Assembly: GCA_023387965.1 (NCBI GenBank)
Contig: JAEWHE010000041.1
Span: 248,001-312,000, forward strand
Reading direction: 5' to 3'
DNA: 64,000 bases
DNA from: Bacteroidota bacterium
GTDB taxonomy: Bacteria; Bacteroidota; Bacteroidia; Flavobacteriales; Flavobacteriaceae
The notes beneath the pieces were generated by a model. It did no database searches, was not told the DNA's origin, and saw nothing but the letters and a program-made list of their open reading frames with translations. A program made the position numbers and the translations under genes. Of this stretch, positions 44,758 to 51,911 are shown one piece after another (positions within the stretch are counted from its first letter, which is position 1; every line of letters begins with the position of its first letter).

Positions 44758-45303
44758 ATGAAAAAAATAATTACCATTCTCTTTTTAGCCGTTACCGTTT
44801 TTGCTTGTACTTCAGATAAAACCGAAACCGTAAACATCAAAAATCAATATTCTGTTGAATTACCATCGTTTCTCAACAAAGCCGATAACCTGCATGAAGA
44901 CGCTTCTTTGCAATATCAAAATGCCTTGCGGGAATTTTACGTAGTAGTCATCGACGAACCAAAATCAGAATTTGAAGCTGCCGTTGAAGAAACTGAATTT
45001 ACCGGAGATTTGGAAGGTTATACTAATATTTTGCACACTAGTTTAAAGCAATCGCTTGGAGAAGCTAATTTTTCTAACATACAATCCGTTACAATCAACG
45101 GTCTCAACGCCCGAAAATTTACGTTTGAAGGCACGCTTGAAAATCTTCCCGTAGTGTACCAAGCCGCTTACATTGAAGGCGAATCACATTTTTACCAAAT
45201 TGTCTCTTGGACTTTGCAGGAAAACAAAGCGAAATACCAAGGCGAAATGCAAAAAATTATAGAATCGTTTAAAGAAATGAAAAGTAGCCGTTCGGTGAAG
45301 TAA
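44758..45303 (+). CDS. Lipoprotein of unknown function
   Basis: The 181 residues start with a lipoprotein signal (MKKIITILFLAVTVFACTSD, Cys 17). A compact alpha/beta domain follows (NQYSVELPSFLNKADNL, TINGLNARKFTFEG, FYQIVSWTLQENKAKYQGEM), resembling small PsbP-like or DUF4136-like folds, with no match I can name. It is followed by a terminator and lies after repeat copy E, so its expression is probably independent of the pump operon. Confidence 0.72.
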   Translation: MKKIITILFLAVTVFACTSDKTETVNIKNQYSVELPSFLNKADNLHEDASLQYQNALREFYVVVIDEPKSEFEAAVEETEFTGDLEGYTNILHTSLKQSLGEANFSNIQSVTINGLNARKFTFEGTLENLPVVYQAAYIEGESHFYQIVSWTLQENKAKYQGEMQKIIESFKEMKSSRSVK

Positions 45304-45310
45304 TAAAACA

Positions 45311-45346
45311 AAAAGGGCTGTCTCAATAAAAGACAGCCCTTTTTTC
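45311..45346. terminator. Terminator between convergent genes
   Basis: AAAAGGGCTGTCT and AGACAGCCCTTTT pair around CAATAAA. A and T runs on either side allow termination in both directions. Confidence 0.9.
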
Positions 45347-45365
45347 ATAATAAATTAAAAACCAT

Positions 45366-45716
45366 TTAATTTCTGTTGGCGACCGCAGTATTTTGCCAGT
45401 TTTTTACTTCTGCAATTCTGCTTGAGTTGTAATCCACTTCGGCTAATTTGGCATTATTCCAAAAAAACCATTTTCCGGATTTTTGTCCATTTTCATATTC
45501 ACCCATGGCAATCTTATTTCCGTTCAGGTCATACGAAGTCCATTTTCCGTGCAGTTTTCCATCTTTGTAAAAACCGGTTTGTTTCACTTGTCCATTGTCG
45601 TGGAAATAAACTGCTTTTACTGTATTATCATTTACAATTTCGTAAGTGTGGTCTTTTTGTTGAGCAAACGCAAATCCGGAAACACAGATTGCGATAGAGA
45701 GCAAAATCTTTTTCAT
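45366..45716 (-). CDS. Secreted MORN/YwqK-type repeat protein
   Basis: The 116-residue product has a signal peptide (MKKILLSIAICVSGFAFAQQ) and three short repeats of the antitoxin YwqK or MORN variety (YFHDNGQVKQTGFYKDGKLHG, YDLNGNKIAMGEYENGQKSG and WFFWNNAKLAEVDY). These form beta hairpins and are common in secreted flavobacterial proteins. There is no toxin partner next to it. Function unknown. Confidence 0.78.
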   Translation of the reverse strand: MKKILLSIAICVSGFAFAQQKDHTYEIVNDNTVKAVYFHDNGQVKQTGFYKDGKLHGKWTSYDLNGNKIAMGEYENGQKSGKWFFWNNAKLAEVDYNSSRIAEVKNWQNTAVANRN

Positions 45717-45799
45717 AAATCAATCTTTAAGGTTAATAGATGAAACAAATATAAAAAATATTTTACAATAAACAAACATTCGCTTAACAATTTAGTAAC

Positions 45800-46200
45800 A
45801 TTGGAATACTTCGATTAATCTCAATAAATAAATTCCAAATCCGAATAAAAGAAATTCCAATAAAAAATTTCAAATTCCAAAAGAAAGCACATCAATGTCA
45901 ATCACAATTTCAATATCAAAAAACCGACTTTGCGACTTCGCGTCTTTGCGAGAATCTTTACGTGCCTTGCGGTAAAATTTCAGAAAATTCTGTTAAATAA
46001 AATTCCAATAAAAAAAAACCAAATTCCACGAAAGAATAAAATCAAAAAATCCTGAACCCGAGACCGAAGGTTAAACTGACGAAGTAATCTGTGGCAAAAA
46101 AAAAATCCAATAAAAAAAATCCAAATTCCAAGCTGAAAACGCTGACTCCAAACTAAACCCTCCAAACTCCCCACTCGAACCTGAAATATCTAAACGTTCA
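45800..46200. repeat. A-rich low-complexity region
   Basis: The 690 bp between 45717 and 46410 hold no gene. This part has irregular repeats of the unit AAATTCCAATAAAAAA (e.g. near 45855, 46000 and 46110) and one block, CGACTTCGCGTCTTTGCGAG (about 45930), of a kind seen scattered in flavobacterial genomes. Confidence 0.55.
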
Positions 46201-46204
46201 ACCG

Positions 46205-46325
46205 GCACTCGCGTTAGGGATTGCAGCGGAAATCCTTTTATTAATTGCTCAGGATTTCAATCCGGGGGTAATTGATAAAAGATTGTAGCGTAAAGCCCGA
46301 CCGCCTTTTTCTGGCGGGAACGCCC
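46205..46325 (-). repeat. Intergenic repeat family, copy F (reverse)
   Basis: On the reverse strand: a GC-rich hairpin (CCCGCCAGAAAAAGGCGGT), inner repeat TTTACGCTACAATC, palindrome, inner repeat TTTCCGCTGCAATC. In the palindrome, TTTTATCAATTACCCC pairs imperfectly with the opposite arm. It lies about 85 bp before the aspS start, upstream of a possible TAAATTTG -7 box (46384-46391). Confidence 0.75.
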
Positions 46326-46410
46326 AAATTATTTTCGTTGTAATTTTTGATTTATGATGCCGTAAAACCTTAACAATTATCACTAAATTTGCGACTTTAA
46401 AATTTCAATC

Positions 46411-48174
46411 ATGTACAGAAGTCATAATTGTGGAGAGTTGAACGCTTCACATATCAACAAAGAGGTTACACTTGCGGGTTGGGTTCAGAAATCGCGCGAC
46501 AAAGGTTTTATGAATTGGGTAGATTTGCGTGACCGTTACGGAATTACGCAGTTGATTTTTGATGAAAGTCGTACGGAAAAAGCGGTTTTTGAGTTGGCTA
46601 AAACGCTTTCGAGAGAATTTGTGATTCAGGTGAAAGGTACTGTGATTGAGCGTGAAGCGAAAAATAAAAACATCCCAACTGGAGATATTGAAATTTTGGT
46701 TTCGGAATTGAATATTTTGAATACGGCTTTGACGCCACCGTTTACAATTGAAGACGAAACCGATGGTGGTGAAGACATCCGAATGAAATACCGTTATTTG
46801 GACATCCGAAGAAATCCGGTGAAAAACAGCTTGCTTTTCCGTCATAAAGTGGCGATGGAAGTAAGAAAATATTTGTCGGATTTGGATTTTTGTGAGGTGG
46901 AAACGCCTTATTTGATTAAATCGACTCCAGAAGGTGCTCGAGATTTCGTGGTGCCAAGCCGAATGAACGAAGGACAATTTTACGCTTTGCCGCAATCGCC
47001 ACAAACCTTCAAACAATTGTTGATGGTTGGTGGAATGGACAAATATTTCCAGATTGTGAAATGTTTCCGTGACGAAGATTTAAGAGCGGATCGTCAGCCG
47101 GAATTCACTCAAATCGATTGCGAAATGGCGTTTGTGGAGCAGGAAGACATCTTGAATGTTTTTGAAGGCTTGACACGTCATCTGTTAAAAGAATTGAAAG
47201 GCATTGTCCCGAGTAATTCGGGAGAGAAATTCCCGAGAATTACTTACGATTATGCGATGAAAACGTACGGAAACGACAAACCGGATATTCGTTTTGATAT
47301 GAAGTTCGGAGAGTTGAATGAAGTAGCGCAACACAAAGAATTCCCAGTTTTTAATTCGGCTGAATTGGTTGTGGGAATCGCAGCTCCAGGTTGTGCAAGT
47401 TATACCAGAAAAGAAATTGACAACTTAATTGATTGGGTAAAACGTCCTCAAGTTGGCGCTGCGGGAATGGTTTACGCCAAATATGAGTTGGACGGAAGCA
47501 TCAAATCTTCGGTAGATAAATTTTACGACCAAGAAGATTTAAAAAAATGGGCTGAAATTACGGGAGCAAAACCAGGAGATTTAATTTTAGTTCTTTCGGG
47601 TCCGGCAAATAAAACTCGTGCTCAACTTTCTGCTTTGCGTATGGAATTGGCAACTCGTTTAGGTTTGAGAAATCCTGAAGTTTTTGCACCACTTTGGGTA
47701 GTTGATTTCCCGTTGTTGGAAAAAGACGAAGAATCAGAAAGATGGCATGCGATGCATCATCCGTTTACGTCTCCAAAACCTGAAGACATGGCGTTGCTGG
47801 AAACTGACCCAGGAAAAGTTCGTGCTAACGCTTACGACATGGTTTTGAACGGAAATGAAATTGGCGGCGGTTCGATTCGTATTCACGATAAGGAAACGCA
47901 ACAATTGATGTTCAAATATTTAGGTTTCACCGAAGAAGAAGCAAAAGCACAATTTGGATTTTTGATGGACGCTTTCCAATTTGGAGCGCCACCACATGGA
48001 GGTTTGGCTTTTGGTCTGGATCGATTGGTTGCGATTTTGGGAGGACAGGAAACCATCAGAGATTTTATTGCGTTCCCGAAAAATAATTCAGGACGCGATG
48101 TGATGATTGACGCGCCATCGGTAATTGATGACAAACAATTGGAAGAATTACATATCGCGGTTAAGAGTTTGTAG
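46411..48174 (+). CDS. aspS: Aspartyl-tRNA synthetase
   Basis: AspRS charges tRNA-Asp. The 587 residues show the bacterial class II layout: an N-terminal OB-fold anticodon-binding domain (MYRSHNCGELNASHINKEVTL), motif 2 (FRDEDLRADRQPEFTQID), the bacterial insertion domain (about 290-420) and motif 3 (GLAFGLDRLVAIL) near the end. Since asnS is also encoded in this window, discriminating activity is likely. A terminator follows. Confidence 0.96.
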   Translation: MYRSHNCGELNASHINKEVTLAGWVQKSRDKGFMNWVDLRDRYGITQLIFDESRTEKAVFELAKTLSREFVIQVKGTVIEREAKNKNIPTGDIEILVSELNILNTALTPPFTIEDETDGGEDIRMKYRYLDIRRNPVKNSLLFRHKVAMEVRKYLSDLDFCEVETPYLIKSTPEGARDFVVPSRMNEGQFYALPQSPQTFKQLLMVGGMDKYFQIVKCFRDEDLRADRQPEFTQIDCEMAFVEQEDILNVFEGLTRHLLKELKGIVPSNSGEKFPRITYDYAMKTYGNDKPDIRFDMKFGELNEVAQHKEFPVFNSAELVVGIAAPGCASYTRKEIDNLIDWVKRPQVGAAGMVYAKYELDGSIKSSVDKFYDQEDLKKWAEITGAKPGDLILVLSGPANKTRAQLSALRMELATRLGLRNPEVFAPLWVVDFPLLEKDEESERWHAMHHPFTSPKPEDMALLETDPGKVRANAYDMVLNGNEIGGGSIRIHDKETQQLMFKYLGFTEEEAKAQFGFLMDAFQFGAPPHGGLAFGLDRLVAILGGQETIRDFIAFPKNNSGRDVMIDAPSVIDDKQLEELHIAVKSL

Positions 48175-48193
48175 TTAACCGCTAAACCACATA

Positions 48194-48227
48194 AAAAAAA
48201 CCTCGAAAGACAATTCGAGGTTTTTTT
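48194..48227 (+). terminator. Terminator after aspS
   Basis: AAAACCTCGAA and TTCGAGGTTTT pair around AGACAA with a T tail. Confidence 0.9.
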
Positions 48228-48273
48228 ATGGCATCTTTCTTGATTGCGTAAATTAACCGTAAAACTTAACACT

Positions 48274-48477
48274 ATGAAAAATATCCTACCTATTTTAGTG
48301 GCAATCACCTTTCTATCATCTTGTACCAGCGATGATTCTTGTCAATGCAATTTATACCAAATGATTCCAGATAGTGAAGGTCAAATTGTGCAAACGTTGG
48401 TTGAATCCAAAAGCAGACCTTGCACAGATGAAGATGTGTCAAATTTCCCAATTGCTGAAGATGTAAATTGCGAATAA
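48274..48477 (+). CDS. Small cysteine-rich lipoprotein
   Basis: The 67 residues begin with a lipoprotein signal (MKNILPILVAITFLSSCTSDD) and continue with four more cysteines (CQC near 22-24, one near 50, one at the C terminus), a pattern that could make disulfides or bind metal outside the cell. I cannot assign a family. The open frame could start earlier (48244), but only the 48274 start gives a clean lipoprotein signal. It lies between convergent aspS and asnS with a terminator on each side. Confidence 0.72.
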   Translation: MKNILPILVAITFLSSCTSDDSCQCNLYQMIPDSEGQIVQTLVESKSRPCTDEDVSNFPIAEDVNCE

Positions 48478-48577
48478 GTTTTTAGGAAAAGGCTCTTTAT
48501 ATTTTAGTAAAATTGAAAACGACCTTCAATTGATTTGATATCTCAAAAATTAGAAATTCGATGTTGTAAAACCGAAT

Positions 48578-48613
48578 AAAAAAACCTCGAAATTTTATTT
48601 CGAGGTTTTTTTG
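48578..48613. terminator. Terminator between the small lipoprotein and asnS
   Basis: AAAACCTCGAAAT and ATTTCGAGGTTTT pair around a T-rich loop with T runs on the asnS side and A runs opposite. The stem base matches that at 48194. Confidence 0.85.
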
Positions 48614-48620
48614 TTTTTTA

Positions 48621-50054
48621 TTAAAACTCAGCGTTTCCGGGAGTTCGTGGAAACGGAATCACGTCTCTAATATTCGTCATTCCGGTTACAAACAGCACCA
48701 ATCTTTCAAAACCAAGTCCGAAACCACTATGAACCGCTGTCCCAAAACGACGCGTGTCAAGGTACCACCAAAGTTCTTCCTCGTCAATTCCAATTACCTT
48801 CATTTTTTCCAAAAGAACATCCAAACGCTCCTCACGTTGCGAACCACCCACGATTTCTCCAATCCCAGGAAACAAAATATCCATTGCGGCAACCGTTTTT
48901 TGGTCTTCGTTCATACGCATGTAAAACGATTTGATATTTGCTGGATAATCATACACTATTACAGGCGATTTAAAATGTTTTTCCACCAAGAAACGTTCGT
49001 GTTCACTTTGTAAGTCAGCACCCCATTCTTCAATCAAATATTGGAATTTTTTGTTTTTATTCGGTTTTGAATTTTTCAAAATATCAATCGCTTCAGTATA
49101 AGAAACGCGTTTGAAATTATTTTCCAATACAAAATTCAATTTCTCAAGCAAAGCCATTTCGCTTCTTTCCGCTTGTGGTTTTTGCTTTTCTTCCTCCAAT
49201 AAACGGCTTTCTAAAAACTTCAAATCATCGCCACATTTATCAATCGTATATTTAATCACATATTGAATAAAATCTTCGGCCAAATCCATATTGTCGTGCA
49301 AATCGTTGAAGGCAACTTCCGGCTCAATCATCCAAAATTCAGCCAAGTGGCGCGAAGTATTTGAGTTTTCTGCTCTAAAAGTAGGTCCAAACGTATAAAT
49401 CTGACCCAAAGCCATCGCAAAAGCTTCGCCTTCCAACTGTCCGGAAACCGTTAAGTTGGTATGTTTCCCGAAGAAATCTTTTTTGTAATCAATATTTCCT
49501 TCTTCATTTTTAGGCAAATTGTCCAATGGCAAAGACGTTACTTGGAACATTTCTCCGGCACCTTCTGCGTCAGCACCCGTAATCACAGGCGTGTTCACAT
49601 ACATAAAACCTTTTTCCTGAAAATATTGATGCACCGCAAATGCCAAAACCGAGCGAACTCGCATAATCGCCCCAAAAGCATTCGTTCGCACACGCAAATG
49701 CGCATTCTCGCGTAAAAATTCAAGCGAATGTTTCTTGGGTTGCATCGGGAATTTTTCTGCGTCAGAATCACCTAAAATCTCGACATTCGTTACCTGAATC
49801 TCAAATTTCTGACCTTTTCCTTGGCTTTCCACCAATGAACCTTTCAACGCAACAGCAGCACCGGTTGTAATTCTTTTTAAAACCTCCGCAGGCGTATTTT
49901 CAAAATCCACAACACACTGAATATTATGAATCGTCGAACCGTCATTTAACGCAATAAACTGGTTGTTTCTAAACGTTCTAACCCAACCTTTCACATAAAC
50001 ATCTTGCATGGTTTGAGCACTGTTAAGCAACTCAATAACTTTAGTGTGTTTCAT
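48621..50054 (-). CDS. asnS: Asparaginyl-tRNA synthetase
   Basis: AsnRS charges tRNA-Asn directly. The 477 residues comprise an OB-fold anticodon-binding domain (about 1-115; VYVKGWVRTFRNNQFIALNDGS) and a class II core with motif 2 (TFGPTFRAENSNTSRHLAEFWMIEPE, positions about 220-246) and motif 3 (GFGLGFERLVLFVTGMTNIRD). The AsnRS-type insertion follows motif 2. A full promoter lies at 50244-50272 and leaves a leader of about 185 bases containing repeat copy G. Confidence 0.96.
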   Translation of the reverse strand: MKHTKVIELLNSAQTMQDVYVKGWVRTFRNNQFIALNDGSTIHNIQCVVDFENTPAEVLKRITTGAAVALKGSLVESQGKGQKFEIQVTNVEILGDSDAEKFPMQPKKHSLEFLRENAHLRVRTNAFGAIMRVRSVLAFAVHQYFQEKGFMYVNTPVITGADAEGAGEMFQVTSLPLDNLPKNEEGNIDYKKDFFGKHTNLTVSGQLEGEAFAMALGQIYTFGPTFRAENSNTSRHLAEFWMIEPEVAFNDLHDNMDLAEDFIQYVIKYTIDKCGDDLKFLESRLLEEEKQKPQAERSEMALLEKLNFVLENNFKRVSYTEAIDILKNSKPNKNKKFQYLIEEWGADLQSEHERFLVEKHFKSPVIVYDYPANIKSFYMRMNEDQKTVAAMDILFPGIGEIVGGSQREERLDVLLEKMKVIGIDEEELWWYLDTRRFGTAVHSGFGLGFERLVLFVTGMTNIRDVIPFPRTPGNAEF

Positions 50055-50107
50055 TTTTGTTTTTATAAAATTCTTTTGAAATTATTCTTTTTTTGAGCCA
50101 AAATTTA

Positions 50108-50200
50108 GGCATTTTTTAAACCATTTTCCCGCTTTCATTCCAAAGCTTTTTTGTTTTAAAGAAAAACAAAAAAGGCTTTTCCCTTCAATCGGGGCTAGAT
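50108..50200 (+). repeat. Intergenic repeat family, copy G (forward)
   Basis: It has the left outer motif GGCATTTTTTAAAC, TTCCCGC and degraded inner repeats. The central stem AAGCTTTTTTGTTTT pairs with AAAACAAAAAAGGCTT, unlike the other copies, and the copy ends CAATCGGGGCTAGA. It lies in the leader of asnS, antisense to it. Confidence 0.65.
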
Positions 50201-50243
50201 GATAACAACAGGCTCCTTTTATACTTTTTGAATTGGCGAAGTG

Positions 50244-50272
50244 CAAAGATAATAAAATTTTCTACCTCCAAA
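50244..50272 (-). promoter_or_regulatory. Promoter of asnS
   Basis: On the reverse strand, TTTG (complement of 50269-50272), 17 bases, and TATCTTTG (complement of 50244-50251) match the Bacteroidota consensus exactly. The transcript would start near 50238 and run through repeat G before asnS. Confidence 0.75.
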
Positions 50273-50358
50273 TTCTTGAAATTTCGCCATCTTTCCACAA
50301 AAAACTCCAGAGAGTTATAGTTGTAGATTTTTCTTTAATTTTGCCAAAAAATTTCAGC

Positions 50359-51132
50359 ATGAAAACCGAAGTGCTAATTTCATACACACTTTATATTTTG
50401 GGCATTGCGGTACTGCTGGCGTTGGGAATTGCCGTTTTTGTATTGGTCGTAAAACTCAAAAAAGCAAACGCACGAGCACAACAATTCGAAAACAAACACA
50501 ACGAGCTGGAACTTCGTGTAAACGGACTTCAACTCCAAACGTTGGAAAGCAAGCTCAATCCGCATCTTTTCAAAAATATTCTAAATTCCATTCAGTCGCA
50601 TGCGTACCAAACCTATCACGCATTGGACAAAATGGCGAACGTACTCGATTATATTTTGTACGAAAGTCAACAAAAATTTGTTTCTCCAAAAGAAGAGATG
50701 GAGTTCGCCATGAACCTTATCGAAATCAATAAAATAAAAATCAGTCCGCTTTTTGACCTCAAAGTAAAATCGAAAATAAACGAAAACGAACCACTTTTTG
50801 AGCAAGCCATTCTCGCGCCAATGATTTCTATCGACATGATAGAAAACGCTTTCAAACATGCCGATTTAAAAAGTCCGGACGCGTTTATTTCCATCGTCTT
50901 CGAATTTAAGAACGATACTTTTATCCTTACGGTTTCCAACAAAATTTCCGACCAAAAAAAGCTACAGAAACCAAACAGCGGAATTGGTGCCAACACGCTC
51001 CAGCAAAGGCTTGATATCATTTACGGAACGTCGCACAAACTTGAAAAATTCATAGAAAACGATGTATTTGTCGCACATCTTAAAATAAATCTCCTTGAAT
51101 ACAAAACTCAAATGCTTGCTGCTGGACGATGA
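50359..51132 (+). CDS. LytS-type sensor histidine kinase (PF06580 family)
   Basis: The 257-residue kinase has one N-terminal membrane helix (TLYILGIAVLLALGIAVFVLVV), a coiled coil, and the His-kinase region with LESKLNPHLFKNILNSIQSH (phospho-His 69). The ATP-binding domain has IENAFKHA (N box) and GIGANTLQQRL (G box). The frame is open from 50233, but the ATG at 50359 removes a non-conserved stretch and lies after a TAATTTTG -7 box at 50336-50343. The signal is unknown, since the sensor part is only the membrane helix. It overlaps the regulator gene by 38 bases. Confidence 0.88.
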   Translation: MKTEVLISYTLYILGIAVLLALGIAVFVLVVKLKKANARAQQFENKHNELELRVNGLQLQTLESKLNPHLFKNILNSIQSHAYQTYHALDKMANVLDYILYESQQKFVSPKEEMEFAMNLIEINKIKISPLFDLKVKSKINENEPLFEQAILAPMISIDMIENAFKHADLKSPDAFISIVFEFKNDTFILTVSNKISDQKKLQKPNSGIGANTLQQRLDIIYGTSHKLEKFIENDVFVAHLKINLLEYKTQMLAAGR

Positions 51133-51814
51133 ACTTCCGGGGCTAACGTACCTAAAAATGCTCTGCGAACAAATCCCGGAATTGGAAGTGGTAAAAGCCT
51201 TTGACAATCCCGAAAAGTTGTTGGCAGAAATCCCAAACCTCGATTTCGACTTGGTGATAACCGACATTGAAATGCCGGAAATTGACGGTTTAAGTGTGGC
51301 AAATTTACTCAAGGAAAAGCTGGTAATTTTTACAACCGCCTACAAAGAATACGCTGCCGATGCTTTTGATATCGATGCGGTAGATTACATAACAAAACCT
51401 GTGAGAAAGGAACGTTTGCAAAAAGCGGCGACAAAAGCGGTGGAAATGTTCAATAAAAAAATTCCGGAAAAGAAATTCGTTCAGCTGAACACAGACAAAG
51501 GAAAAGCGTTGCTGTTTTTCGAACAAATTCTACATATCCAACCAAGCGAAACCGACAGTCGCGATAAAGATGTGTTGCTTACGGATGGCAGTATTTTGTT
51601 GTTAAAAAACATAACCTTCAACAAATTGATTTCGCTTTTGCCAGCAAACGATTTCTGCCGAATCAATAAAAAGGACATCATTGCTTTGAAAGTGGTGAAA
51701 TTTTTCGCTCACGACGAAATTACCGCTTCATTTCCTGACAGAAACGGCAGAAATACCATCCTGTTTTTAAGCGATATTTACCGTGCCGATTTTTTGAGAA
51801 AGATAGGTGCTTAA
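51095..51814 (+). CDS. LytTR response regulator, TTG start
   Basis: The 239 residues have a receiver domain (D11, D12, phospho-D57 in LVITDIEMPEIDG, Lys in DYITKPV) and a C-terminal LytTR domain (about 140-239; FVQLNTDKGKALLFFEQILH, DFCRINKKDIIALK). The TTG at 51095 is the only start that keeps the receiver's first strand, and it lies 38 bases inside the kinase gene. The overlap implies coupled translation of the two-component pair. Targets are unknown. The nearest downstream gene, a cation antiporter, is a candidate. Confidence 0.88.
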   Translation: MNTKLKCLLLDDELPGLTYLKMLCEQIPELEVVKAFDNPEKLLAEIPNLDFDLVITDIEMPEIDGLSVANLLKEKLVIFTTAYKEYAADAFDIDAVDYITKPVRKERLQKAATKAVEMFNKKIPEKKFVQLNTDKGKALLFFEQILHIQPSETDSRDKDVLLTDGSILLLKNITFNKLISLLPANDFCRINKKDIIALKVVKFFAHDEITASFPDRNGRNTILFLSDIYRADFLRKIGA

Positions 51815-51911
51815 CTTTGTTACAGGATTACCAAGCTTCATTACATTTGGGGCAAAGTATTTTACATAACCGATTAATCAAAAATTTTCAATCCTGATAT
51901 TTGCGCGACAA

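Noticed and set aside
44628..44840. 70-codon leftward open frame over repeat copy E and the next lipoprotein
   Set aside because: It is repeat sequence plus the antisense of a real gene.
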